Origin: Xanthomonas translucens pv. translucens DSM 18974 | GTDB lineage: Bacteria; Pseudomonadota; Gammaproteobacteria; Xanthomonadales; Xanthomonadaceae | Assembly (NCBI RefSeq): GCF_000331775.1 | Contig: NZ_CAPJ01000216.1 | Location: 1-16,067, forward strand | Direction of reading: 5' to 3' | Length of the DNA: 16,067 nucleotides | Part shown: positions 1 through 6,622 of the stretch, piece after piece | Position numbering within the stretch: the first letter of the stretch is position 1 | How the letters are laid out: each line of letters opens with the position of its first letter | The notes under the pieces: model-generated | What the model was told of the DNA's origin: nothing | The model's input: the letters and a program-made list of their open reading frames with translations, nothing else | Databases searched by the model: none | Translations under genes and position numbers: made by a program

Positions 1-1414
1 CGTCCGGCGCGCCCAGTTCCTTGCGCAGATGCGCGTCGCGGGCCAGGCCGTCGGCCGGCACCGGGGTCAGCTTGGACAGGTCGTTCTGCCAGAACGGCCC
101 CGGCGCGAAGGCGATCGCCGCCGCGGCGACCAGCGCCAGCGGCAGCAGCGACCAGCGCGGCCGCGGCAACCATGCGATGCCGCGCCACAGCCGCGCCAGC
201 GCCGGCGAATCGGCATGGTCGCGCGGCGAAGGATCGATCAGCGCCGGCAGCAGCAGGCGGGTGGTCAGCGCCGCCACCAGCAGCCCGGCGATGGTGAACA
301 CCGCCAGCTGGCGCAGGCCGTCCACTCCGGAGAACAGGAAGGTGACGTAGGCGATGCAGGTGGAGACCACGCCGGTGGCCAGGGTCGGCCACAGGTGGCG
401 CGCGTTGGCGCGCGGATCCAGGCCCGGACGCTGATGGCTGAACAGGTGGATCGGATAGTCCTGGACCACGCCGATCAGGGTGAAGCCGAACGCCACGGTG
501 ATGCCGTGCACGCCGTCGAACAGCAGCGCCACCGCGGCCAGACCGGCCAGGCCGGCGCTGGCCAGCGGCAGCACGCCGAGCACCGGGATCTTCCAGCTGC
601 GGTAGGCGACCAGCAGCAGCACGATCAGGCCCAGCGTATCCAGCATGCCGATCCACTGCGCCTCGTTCTGGGTGCGCCCGCCGATCTCCACCGAGAACGC
701 GCCCGGCCCGGTCAGGGTCAGGCGGCTGCCACTGCCGGCGCTGGCCTTGGCGAAGGCGGCATGGATCGCGTCCACCGCCTGCTGTTGCCCGGTCGGATCG
801 AACCCGGCGGCGCGGGTCTGCGCGACCAGCAGCGCGTCCTTGCCGGCACGGTCGAACCAGACCCCGTCGCGCTGCTGCGGGCCGCCGGCCGGCTGCAGGC
901 TCTCGGCCAGATGCAGCACTTCCAGGGTCGGATCGCGCGGCAGCAGCGGCTCGACCATCGCCGCGGCCGGCGAGCCCAGGTCCTGCAACCGCGCCTGCAG
1001 CGCCTCGGCCAGCGTCGCCGCATCCAGCGGGTGGGCGTCGAAGCTGTCGCTGAGCAGGTAGCGGTAGGCCAGCAGGCGCTCGGGGATCGCGTCCAGGCCG
1101 GCATCGGCGCCGTTGGCGACCAGCTCGAAGGTGGCGCGCTGCGCGGCCAGCTGCGCGCGTATCGCCTGCGACTGCCGCGCCAGCGTCGCCGGGTCGGCGC
1201 CGGACAGCGAGAACAGCAGCAGACGCGAGCCCGGGCCTTCGCCGAGCTCGTCGAGCAGCAGTTTCTGGGCGGGGGTCTGGGCTTCCGGCATGAACTTGCG
1301 CAAGTCGCCGGACACCTGCAGTACATTGCCCAGCCACAGCCCGGCCACGGTCAACAGTGCCAGCCACAGCAGCGCCAGCGAGATGCGCGCCTTCGCACTC
1401 AATCCACGTTTCAT
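1..1414 (-). CDS. MMPL-family transporter, xanthomonadin/aryl polyene cluster (partial, C-terminus missing)
   Basis: Inner-membrane RND/MMPL-superfamily exporter, inferred to move the aryl polyene lipid or its precursor out of the inner membrane. The 471 codons seen contain an N-terminal membrane helix (about residues 9-28). A periplasmic domain follows, beginning with the sequence VSGDLRKFMPEAQTP. A block of helices from about residue 250 carries GVVQDYPIHLFSH. Asp319 of this GxxxDY motif is the proton-relay signature of MMPL and RND proteins. A second periplasmic domain begins near 430 (QNDLSKLTPVPADGL). Full proteins of this type are about 770-800 residues, so roughly 40% lies beyond the left edge. 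The ATG at 1414 is chosen because an in-frame TAA lies just upstream near 1482. No clear ribosome site is seen. It is last of the visible genes in the minus-strand operon, behind the LolA-like gene, an order typical of aryl polyene clusters. Confidence 0.9.
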   Translation of the reverse strand, partial: MKRGLSAKARISLALLWLALLTVAGLWLGNVLQVSGDLRKFMPEAQTPAQKLLLDELGEGPGSRLLLFSLSGADPATLARQSQAIRAQLAAQRATFELVANGADAGLDAIPERLLAYRYLLSDSFDAHPLDAATLAEALQARLQDLGSPAAAMVEPLLPRDPTLEVLHLAESLQPAGGPQQRDGVWFDRAGKDALLVAQTRAAGFDPTGQQQAVDAIHAAFAKASAGSGSRLTLTGPGAFSVEIGGRTQNEAQWIGMLDTLGLIVLLLVAYRSWKIPVLGVLPLASAGLAGLAAVALLFDGVHGITVAFGFTLIGVVQDYPIHLFSHQRPGLDPRANARHLWPTLATGVVSTCIAYVTFLFSGVDGLRQLAVFTIAGLLVAALTTRLLLPALIDPSPRDHADSPALARLWRGIAWLPRPRWSLLPLALVAAAAIAFAPGPFWQNDLSKLTPVPADGLARDAHLRKELGAPD

Positions 1415-1500
1415 CGCTGCGACCCGGCAAAGGCCAGCAGGACCGCGCGCGCAGCGGCCGACGGCGCAGGCCGCCGCGCGTTATCGCAGACGGGCGACAT
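1411..1500 (-). other. Possible 29-codon coupling ORF between the LolA-like and MMPL genes
   Basis: A small open frame fills the 85-nt gap exactly. Its ATG shares one base with the LolA-like gene's stop (TGATG at 1498-1502), and its TGA overlaps the MMPL start as ATGA (1411-1414). The peptide is rich in Ala and Arg with no recognisable domain. It may be a translational-coupling relay for the exporter, which has no visible Shine-Dalgarno sequence. It may equally be chance, since open frames of this size are common at this GC content. Confidence 0.25.
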
Positions 1501-2147
1501 CAGCGCGCGTCGCCGTGGCACAGCGCGGTCAGCGCCTCGGTCTCGGCCAGACTGGCCGCGTCGCGCGCGGCGCCGGCCAGCAGGGTGCGCTGCACGTCGC
1601 CCTTGGCCGGGGTGGTCTCGATGCAGCGCAGTTCGGCGCCGCGGCCGTACAGGCGCAGGCTGCGCACCTGCGCGGCCAGCGCCGGGTCCTTGGGCTGCAG
1701 TTGCAGCTGCCAGCGTTCGCGGGTGCCGCTGCTGCTCAGCGTGTAGTGCTGCTGCAGCTGCGCGCGGTCGCCGGACAGCAGTGCGCCGAAACCGTTCTGC
1801 AGGCCGGCCAGTTCCGGCACCCGCGCCAGCGAGAAACGCCGCGGCGCCTTGCCGGCACGCTCCAGCGTCGCTTCGCCGCCGCGCAAGGTGGTGATTTCGC
1901 GGTACGGCGCGGTGACTTCGCGCACCAGCGTGTCGGTGTCCGGGCGCCGGTACTGGCCCTGCACGCGCAACGGCGCCTTCAGCAGCGCCGAGCCGCGCAG
2001 TTCGACGAACTCGGTGCTGACCGGGACCGGCCGCGCCAGCTTCTGCAGGATCCAGCCGGGGTCGAGCGGCTCAGGCGACGCGGCGCACAGCGGTGCGGCG
2101 CTGTACAGCAGTATCAGCATCCACGGCAAGGTGCGGCGCATCGGCAT
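1500..2147 (-). CDS. LolA-like outer-membrane lipoprotein carrier family protein
   Basis: Periplasmic carrier of the LolA fold found in aryl polyene clusters, thought to escort the hydrophobic product across the periplasm. The 215-residue product begins MPMRR and then a hydrophobic segment ending in LCA, a Sec signal peptide with likely cleavage near residue 22. The mature part reads as a LolA-type barrel, with VSTEFVELRGSALLKAPL followed by the repeated strand pattern YRRPDTDTLVREV and ITTLRGGEATLER. The family is weakly conserved, so the call rests on pattern and context. The ATG at 2147 has GGAA about nine bases upstream. ATGs at 2141 and 2120 are alternatives. A start at 2258 is unlikely, because it would put about 37 polar residues before the signal peptide. 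The gene begins inside the end of the upstream acyltransferase gene (77-nt overlap). Confidence 0.8.
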   Translation of the reverse strand: MPMRRTLPWMLILLYSAAPLCAASPEPLDPGWILQKLARPVPVSTEFVELRGSALLKAPLRVQGQYRRPDTDTLVREVTAPYREITTLRGGEATLERAGKAPRRFSLARVPELAGLQNGFGALLSGDRAQLQQHYTLSSSGTRERWQLQLQPKDPALAAQVRSLRLYGRGAELRCIETTPAKGDVQRTLLAGAARDAASLAETEALTALCHGDAR

Positions 2148-3045
2148 GGCGGTTGTTCCAGAAATCGTAGAAGTTGAACCAGTTGTACGGCGCGGAGCGC
2201 GTGTAATGTTCCAGCCTGGCGGCGTAATCGCGGATGAGCGCGGCCAATGCCGGCGCACGCTGCCGGCGCGGCAGGTCCAGGCCTTCGCTGAAGGTCTCGA
2301 ATACCAGCTGGTAGCGGTTGCCGCCGCGGTACAGGCCGAACGCCAGCACCACCGGCACCTTCAGCGCCGCGGCGATCAGCCACGGCGAGGTCGGGAACAG
2401 CGCGCCCTGGCCGATGAACGCGGCCGGCAGCGCCGGGTCTTCCGGGCGCGGGCGATCGACCAGGAGCGCGACCAGCGCGCCTTCGTCGGTGGCCTGCTTG
2501 ATCGCCATGACGATCGAGGTGCTGTCCATGCCGGCGTCGATGATGTTGGCCGCCAGTTGCGGGTTCAGCGCGCCCAGCAGTTCGGTCATCGCCGGGTTGT
2601 GAGCCTTGTCCAGCAGCACCTTGACCTGCACGTCCGGGCGCTCGGTGGCCAGCACCCGCAGCGCGTCGAAGCTGCCCAGGTGCGAGCCGAAGATCAGCAC
2701 GCCGCGACCGCGGTCCATCTGCGCATGCAGCTGTTCCAGGCCCTGGATGTCGACCCGGAAGCGCTGCATCTGCCCGCACAGCATGAACACCCGGTCCAGG
2801 ATGGTGGAGGCGAAGGTGTGGATGTGCCGGGCCACGTCCAGCAGCGTGGCCGGGCGGTCCAGCACGCGCCCCAGGTAGTGGCGCGAATCGCGCCGCTCCG
2901 GGCCGCGCACCACCAGGAAATACAGGGTAATCGGATACAGCAGCAGGCGTCCGAGCGCGCGGCCGCCGTAACGGGCGATGCTGCGGATCAGCCACAGCGC
3001 GACGCGGCCGCCGCCCTCGGGGCGGTGTTTCCAGCTGGCGCTCAT
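2071..3045 (-). CDS. LpxL/HtrB-like lysophospholipid acyltransferase family protein
   Basis: Predicted membrane-associated acyltransferase of the lipid A acyltransferase (LpxL/HtrB) family, 324 residues. An N-terminal amphipathic/hydrophobic segment (about 14-46) precedes the catalytic motif HLGSFD, in which His122 and Asp127 form the HX4D pair of this superfamily. VDRPRPED (about 197-204) and the C-terminal PYNWFNFYDFW (287-296) are typical of the LpxL-like subfamily. In aryl polyene pathways such enzymes are thought to transfer the polyene or a fatty acyl chain to the lipid anchor; the substrate here is inference. The start overlaps the preceding dehydratase gene by four bases (ATGA), indicating translational coupling. 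The C-terminal 25 or so residues beyond the conserved motif overlap the LolA-like reading frame and may be a poorly conserved tail. Confidence 0.88.
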   Translation of the reverse strand: MSASWKHRPEGGGRVALWLIRSIARYGGRALGRLLLYPITLYFLVVRGPERRDSRHYLGRVLDRPATLLDVARHIHTFASTILDRVFMLCGQMQRFRVDIQGLEQLHAQMDRGRGVLIFGSHLGSFDALRVLATERPDVQVKVLLDKAHNPAMTELLGALNPQLAANIIDAGMDSTSIVMAIKQATDEGALVALLVDRPRPEDPALPAAFIGQGALFPTSPWLIAAALKVPVVLAFGLYRGGNRYQLVFETFSEGLDLPRRQRAPALAALIRDYAARLEHYTRSAPYNWFNFYDFWNNRHADAPHLAVDADTAVQRRTAVRRVA

Positions 3046-3329
3046 GGCGCCGCCTCGGTGACCAGCTCGCCGCTGACCAGCAGGTCCTCGCCGCGACGCA
3101 CGCGGAACCGCCAGCGCGGCGCGGCGCCGTCCAGTTCCACCCGCGCCGGTTGCCCGGGCAGCAGCGGCTGCAGGAACTTCACCTGCGGCAGGCGCAGCGG
3201 CCCGCAGGCGCCGTGCACGGCCTCCACGGCCTGCAGCACGTGGTCCAGCACCACCACGCCGGGCACCACCGGATGGCCCGGGAAATGCCCTGGCAGGCTG
3301 GGATGATCATGCGGTACGACGAAATCCAT
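3042..3329 (-). CDS. Hot-dog fold 3-hydroxyacyl-ACP dehydratase (FabA/FabZ-like, short)
   Basis: Predicted dehydratase that removes water from 3-hydroxyacyl-ACP intermediates to create the conjugated double bonds of the polyene. With the ATG at 3329 it has 95 residues and contains HFPGHPVVPGVVVLD. His15 matches the catalytic His of FabZ. Asp29 sits where FabZ has Glu and FabA has Asp. At 95 residues it is shorter than FabZ (about 150), as expected for the small dehydratases in aryl polyene clusters (ApeI/ApeP type), which may work as heterodimers. An upstream ATG at 3368 would add 13 polar residues and overlap the preceding acyltransferase gene by 26 nt, so 3329 is preferred. It ends with a four-base overlap onto the next gene. 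Confidence 0.85.
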   Translation of the reverse strand: MDFVVPHDHPSLPGHFPGHPVVPGVVVLDHVLQAVEAVHGACGPLRLPQVKFLQPLLPGQPARVELDGAAPRWRFRVRRGEDLLVSGELVTEAAP

Positions 3330-3342
3330 AAGGCTTGGCGAC

Positions 3343-4131
3343 TCAGATTCTGGGTTCGAGCATGGCACGGACGGCCTGGTGTGCGCGCAGGGTCAGCTGT
3401 TGCCGGTCCAGCGGGCCATCGGCGCCGTTCACGTTGATCGGCGTGCCGATCCGCACCCGGATCACCCCGGGCCGGACCCGGAACAGGCTGGTCGACGGCA
3501 GCACCTTGCCCGCCCCGTCCAACGCCACCGGCACCACGTCCACGCCAGCATCGATAGCGGCCTGCAACAGCCCGGCCTTGAATTCGGCCAGTTCGCCGTT
3601 GCGGCTGCGGGTGCCTTCCGGGAACAGGCACAGGTCCTGGCCCTGGCGCAGCAGCGCAGCGGCCTGGCGCCGGACCATGGCCCCGGCGCGGCGGCTGTCG
3701 CGGTCCAGGAACAGCATGCCGGTGGCGCGCGCATACCAGCTCACGAACGGCACCTGCAGCATTTCGTCCTTGAGCAGGAAGCGCAGCGGCACCGGCAGCG
3801 CCGCGAACAGCGCGCAGATGTCGATGATCGACTGGTGGTTGCTGACGAACAAGTGGTTGCGCGACCAGTCCACCCGCTCCTGACCTTCCACTTGGAAACG
3901 CACGCCGGCGCCGAAGAACAGCACCGGCGCCCACACCCGCGCGCCCATGCGCAGCGGCAGCCGCGGCCCGAACAGCAGCAACAGGCCCAGCGCCACGACG
4001 ATGCCGACCCCGGTGAAGCTCAGGGTGAACAGCAGCTGCAAGGCATTCCACACGGCCCAGGCCATGCGCGACGGCATCCCTGCCTGCGACATCTTCAGTT
4101 TGTCCTTGATGATCTGCACAAGCCTCTGCAT
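3343..4131 (-). CDS. 1-acyl-sn-glycerol-3-phosphate acyltransferase (PlsC-like)
   Basis: Membrane-bound acyltransferase of the PlsC/AGPAT family, 262 residues. The hallmark blocks are present: NHQSIID with His99 and Asp104 (HX4D catalytic pair) and FPEGTRS (170-176) for phosphate binding. A strong hydrophobic segment at about 30-57 anchors it to the inner membrane. Within this cluster it is likely to build or modify the lipid anchor of the pigment rather than serve bulk phospholipid synthesis; that is inference from context. The ATG at 4131 follows the upstream gene's stop by 15 nt, with a GGGGG run immediately before it, too close for an ideal Shine-Dalgarno sequence. An ATG at 4092 is a plausible alternative. 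Confidence 0.9.
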   Translation of the reverse strand: MQRLVQIIKDKLKMSQAGMPSRMAWAVWNALQLLFTLSFTGVGIVVALGLLLLFGPRLPLRMGARVWAPVLFFGAGVRFQVEGQERVDWSRNHLFVSNHQSIIDICALFAALPVPLRFLLKDEMLQVPFVSWYARATGMLFLDRDSRRAGAMVRRQAAALLRQGQDLCLFPEGTRSRNGELAEFKAGLLQAAIDAGVDVVPVALDGAGKVLPSTSLFRVRPGVIRVRIGTPINVNGADGPLDRQQLTLRAHQAVRAMLEPRI

Positions 4132-4146
4132 CCCCCGATGCGCGCG

Positions 4147-4881
4147 TCAGCGTAATAGATCGCGCCAAAAACCCGGCCCCAGCCGCGCCAGCTGGTGTAG
4201 GAAGTCGGGCAGATTACGGTAGGGACGCTGCGGAAACCAGCGCCCGCGCAGGAAATACTCGCCGACGAAGAAGCCACCGATGACCCCGTAGCCCAGCAGA
4301 TTGGCGATCAGCGAGGCATGCGCGTCGCCGATCGGCAACGGCGAGGCCCGCCCCAGCTGCGCCAGCACCCCGCTGGGCACCGCGCACAGCGCCAGCACCA
4401 GGTTCAGCAAGGTCATCGCGGCCAGCAGCAGGCTCCACGCCAGGGTCAGCCGGCGCGTATAGCGCAGCTGCGCAGGGGTCAGCGGCAACCCGGCCTGGCG
4501 GTACAGCGCCTCGACGATGCGCGAGATCAGCGGCGTGCGCCCGCGCTGCAGGCTGCGCCCGAAGAACCAGGCCACCCAGGCGGTGAACAGCACCGGCGGC
4601 GCGGCCAGCAACAGCAGCGCGTATGGCGAGCGCCACAGCGGCAGCAACGCGGCCAGCGCCAGCAGCGCCAGCGCCCAGGCCCACGGCCGCAGCCGCGCCA
4701 TCGGCTCCACCAGCAGCATCAGCACCAGCGCCGCGCCGGCCAGCACGGCCAGGTCGGAACGGTGCGCGGCGTTTGCCCAGTGCGCCAGCGGCGAATACGC
4801 CAGCGCCAGCAACACCCCCAGCGCCAGCGCCCACGGCGCGGCGGCAGCCGGCGGATCAGCTGGTCTTGTTGGCTTCGACAT
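4147..4881 (-). CDS. COG4648-type integral membrane protein of aryl polyene clusters
   Basis: A 244-residue polytopic membrane protein of unknown biochemical role. About six hydrophobic helices are visible (around residues 17-35, 43-60, 66-85, 87-107, 147-170 and 192-210). The C-terminus is basic and aromatic (YFLRGRWFPQRPYRNLPDF). The size, the position directly after the ACP gene and the RRLTLAWSLLLAAMTLLNL pattern fit the COG4648 family that accompanies ACP genes in xanthomonadin and aryl polyene clusters. It might scaffold the synthase at the membrane or take part in transfer to lipid, but nothing in the sequence proves this. The only good start, ATG at 4881, lies inside the ACP gene (26-nt overlap), consistent with coupled translation. 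Confidence 0.8.
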   Translation of the reverse strand: MSKPTRPADPPAAAAPWALALGVLLALAYSPLAHWANAAHRSDLAVLAGAALVLMLLVEPMARLRPWAWALALLALAALLPLWRSPYALLLLAAPPVLFTAWVAWFFGRSLQRGRTPLISRIVEALYRQAGLPLTPAQLRYTRRLTLAWSLLLAAMTLLNLVLALCAVPSGVLAQLGRASPLPIGDAHASLIANLLGYGVIGGFFVGEYFLRGRWFPQRPYRNLPDFLHQLARLGPGFWRDLLR

Positions 4882-5125
4882 GCGCCGACAATGCGCGCAG
4901 CGAGGCGAAGATGCGGCGGTTCTCGTCGTTGTCCGAGCGCAGCTGGAAGCCGTAGCGCTTGCTGATCGCCAGCGCCAGCTCCAGCGCGTCGATCGAGTCC
5001 AAACCCAGCCCGGTATTGAACAGCGGCGCTTCTGGATCGATGTCGCCGGGCTGCACGTCCTCCAGGTTCAGGCTCTCGACCAGCAGCTCGGCCAATTCAC
5101 GTTCGGCGGCGGTTTGCGAAGACAT
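4856..5125 (-). CDS. xanC: Acyl carrier protein of xanthomonadin synthesis
   Basis: An 89-residue acidic carrier protein. GLGLDSIDALEL carries the 4'-phosphopantetheine attachment serine, Ser44, in the conserved DSI/L context. The helix-rich flanks match ACPs. In Xanthomonas campestris XanC is the carrier onto which XanA2 loads 3-hydroxybenzoate to start the aryl polyene (published work, from memory). The symbol is assigned from position next to the divergent xanB genes. The ATG at 5125 has GGAAG about nine bases upstream. Reading frames extending far upstream on this strand are antisense to xanB1 and are not coding. It is first in the minus-strand pigment operon. Confidence 0.92.
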   Translation of the reverse strand: MSSQTAAERELAELLVESLNLEDVQPGDIDPEAPLFNTGLGLDSIDALELALAISKRYGFQLRSDNDENRRIFASLRALSAHVEANKTS

Positions 5126-5254
5126 CCAGGGGCTTCCAGGCGGTGAGGGCAGGAGCGACAAGATGGTGCATCGCGCGCAGCGACGCAACTGTCCGCCCCT
5201 TGCAGGCAAGCTATCATGGCATTTGTCTGACATGTCTACCGCAGGTTTTTCAGG
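5126..5254. promoter_or_regulatory. Divergent promoter region between xanC and xanB1
   Basis: This 129-bp gap must hold the promoters or leaders of two divergent pigment transcripts. It is less GC-rich than its surroundings around 5200-5250. A perfect 8-bp palindrome, GACATGTC (5229-5236), sits about 20 bases before the xanB1 start and could be an operator. I see no convincing -35/-10 pair on either strand, so the promoters are inferred only from gene arrangement. Confidence 0.5.
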
Positions 5255-6622
5255 ATGAATTCCACCGCTCACGCCCGCGCGCCCGCGCCCTCCCCTGCCA
5301 CGCCGCAGGCGCCCGCGGCGGAAACGCCGGACGTGCTGGTGATCGGCGGCGGCCCGGCCGGCTGCGCCGCGGCGATCCTGCTGGCGCAACAGGGCTGGCA
5401 GGTGACGCTGCTGGAGAAGGGCCACCACCCGCGCTTCCACATCGGCGAATCGCTCCTGCCGATGAACATCCCGATCCTGCAGCGGCTGGGCGTGCTGGAG
5501 CAGGTGCGCGCGATCGGCGTGCTCAAGCTCGGCGCCGACTTCCCCAACGACAGCGGCGGCTACAACACCTTCCGCTTCGCGCAGGCGCTGGGCGCGCAGT
5601 CCGACTACGCGTTCCAGGTGCCGCGCGCCGACTTCGACCGGGTGCTGTTCGCCCACGCCCGCGCCGCCGGCGCCGACCTGCGCGAAGGCATCAAGGTCGA
5701 GAGCGTGCAGCTCGACGGCGCGCAGCCGCTGGTGCAGGCGCGCGACGCCGACGGGCTGCGCCAGTTCCGCCCACGCTACCTGATCGACGCCAGCGGCCGC
5801 GACACCTTCCTCGGCAACACGCTCAAACTCAAGCGCGCCAACCCGCGGCACCAGTCGGCGGCGCTGTTCAGCCATTTCCGCGGAGTGGCGCGGCGCCCCG
5901 GCGAGGACGCCGGCAACATCAGCATCTACCGCCATGCGCACGGCTGGATGTGGCTGATCCCGCTGCCCGACGACGTGATGAGCGTCGGCGCGGTGTGCGA
6001 TCCGGAATACATGAAGACCCGCCAGGGCGACAGCGAGGCGTTCCTGCTGCGCACCCTGGCGCTCAATCCCGACGTGGCCGCGCGCATGCAAGGCGCGCAA
6101 CGCATCGCGCCGGTGCATGCCACCGGCAACTACGCCTACGAGTGCACGCGCATGAGCGGGCCGCGCTGGCTGATGCTCGGCGACGCCTACGCCTTCGTCG
6201 ATCCGATGTTCTCCTCCGGCGTGTACCTGGCCATGCACAGCGCCGAGCGCGGCGCGGCGATGGTGGATGCGACGTTGCGCGATCCGGCCAGCGAAGCGCG
6301 CCTGCAGCGGGGCCTGGAGCGGCACCTGCGGCGCGGCCTGAACGAATTCAAGTGGTTCATCTACCGCTTCACCTCGCCCACCATGCGCGAGCTGTTCGCG
6401 CAGCCGCGCAATGTGCTGCAGGTGGAACAGGCGGTGGTGGCGATGCTAGCCGGCGACGTGTTCGACAACCGCGCGGTGCTGCGCCGGCTGCGCGTGTTCC
6501 GCGCGATCTATGCCATGTCCGCGCTGGCGATGCTGCCGCGCGCATGGCGCGCATGGCGCCATCGTCGCCGCCAGGCACGCGAACAGTTCCACGGCGACAC
6601 CTTGCATGGAGACAAATCATGA
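5255..6622 (+). CDS. xanB1: FAD-dependent halogenase/oxidoreductase of the xanthomonadin cluster
   Basis: A 455-residue flavoprotein of the tryptophan-halogenase/geranylgeranyl reductase-like superfamily. After an Ala/Pro-rich leader of about 24 residues comes the dinucleotide-binding GGGPAG (31-36). FHIGESLLP (61-69), GDAYAFVDPMFSSGV (309-323) and WMWLIP (231-236) follow. The last matches the WxWxIP motif that separates flavin halogenases from monooxygenases. Lys91 in KLGADF is placed like the halogenase active-site lysine. Xanthomonadins are brominated, so aryl bromination is the likely role; it was named a reductase/halogenase in early Xanthomonas pig-locus work. It needs a separate flavin reductase, none of which is visible here. 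The start has a modest CAGG ribosome site, and its TGA overlaps the xanB2 ATG (ATGA). Function is inferred; the symbol is from memory. Confidence 0.85.
   Translation: MNSTAHARAPAPSPATPQAPAAETPDVLVIGGGPAGCAAAILLAQQGWQVTLLEKGHHPRFHIGESLLPMNIPILQRLGVLEQVRAIGVLKLGADFPNDSGGYNTFRFAQALGAQSDYAFQVPRADFDRVLFAHARAAGADLREGIKVESVQLDGAQPLVQARDADGLRQFRPRYLIDASGRDTFLGNTLKLKRANPRHQSAALFSHFRGVARRPGEDAGNISIYRHAHGWMWLIPLPDDVMSVGAVCDPEYMKTRQGDSEAFLLRTLALNPDVAARMQGAQRIAPVHATGNYAYECTRMSGPRWLMLGDAYAFVDPMFSSGVYLAMHSAERGAAMVDATLRDPASEARLQRGLERHLRRGLNEFKWFIYRFTSPTMRELFAQPRNVLQVEQAVVAMLAGDVFDNRAVLRRLRVFRAIYAMSALAMLPRAWRAWRHRRRQAREQFHGDTLHGDKS
6608..6611 (+). promoter_or_regulatory. Ribosome binding site of xanB2
   Basis: GGAG lies seven bases before the ATG at 6619. 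It sits inside the last codons of xanB1 and decides the xanB2 start, excluding longer in-frame starts within xanB1. Confidence 0.65.

Noticed and set aside
29..1894. 621-codon plus-strand open frame opposite the exporter and LolA-like genes
   Set aside because: Arg/Gln/Gly-rich low-complexity translation with no domain; it is antisense to clear minus-strand coding sequence and arises from high GC content.
4856..6325. Long minus-strand frame that would extend the ACP upstream to 489 codons
   Set aside because: The extension is antisense to xanB1, and the ACP has its own ATG at 5125 with a ribosome site.
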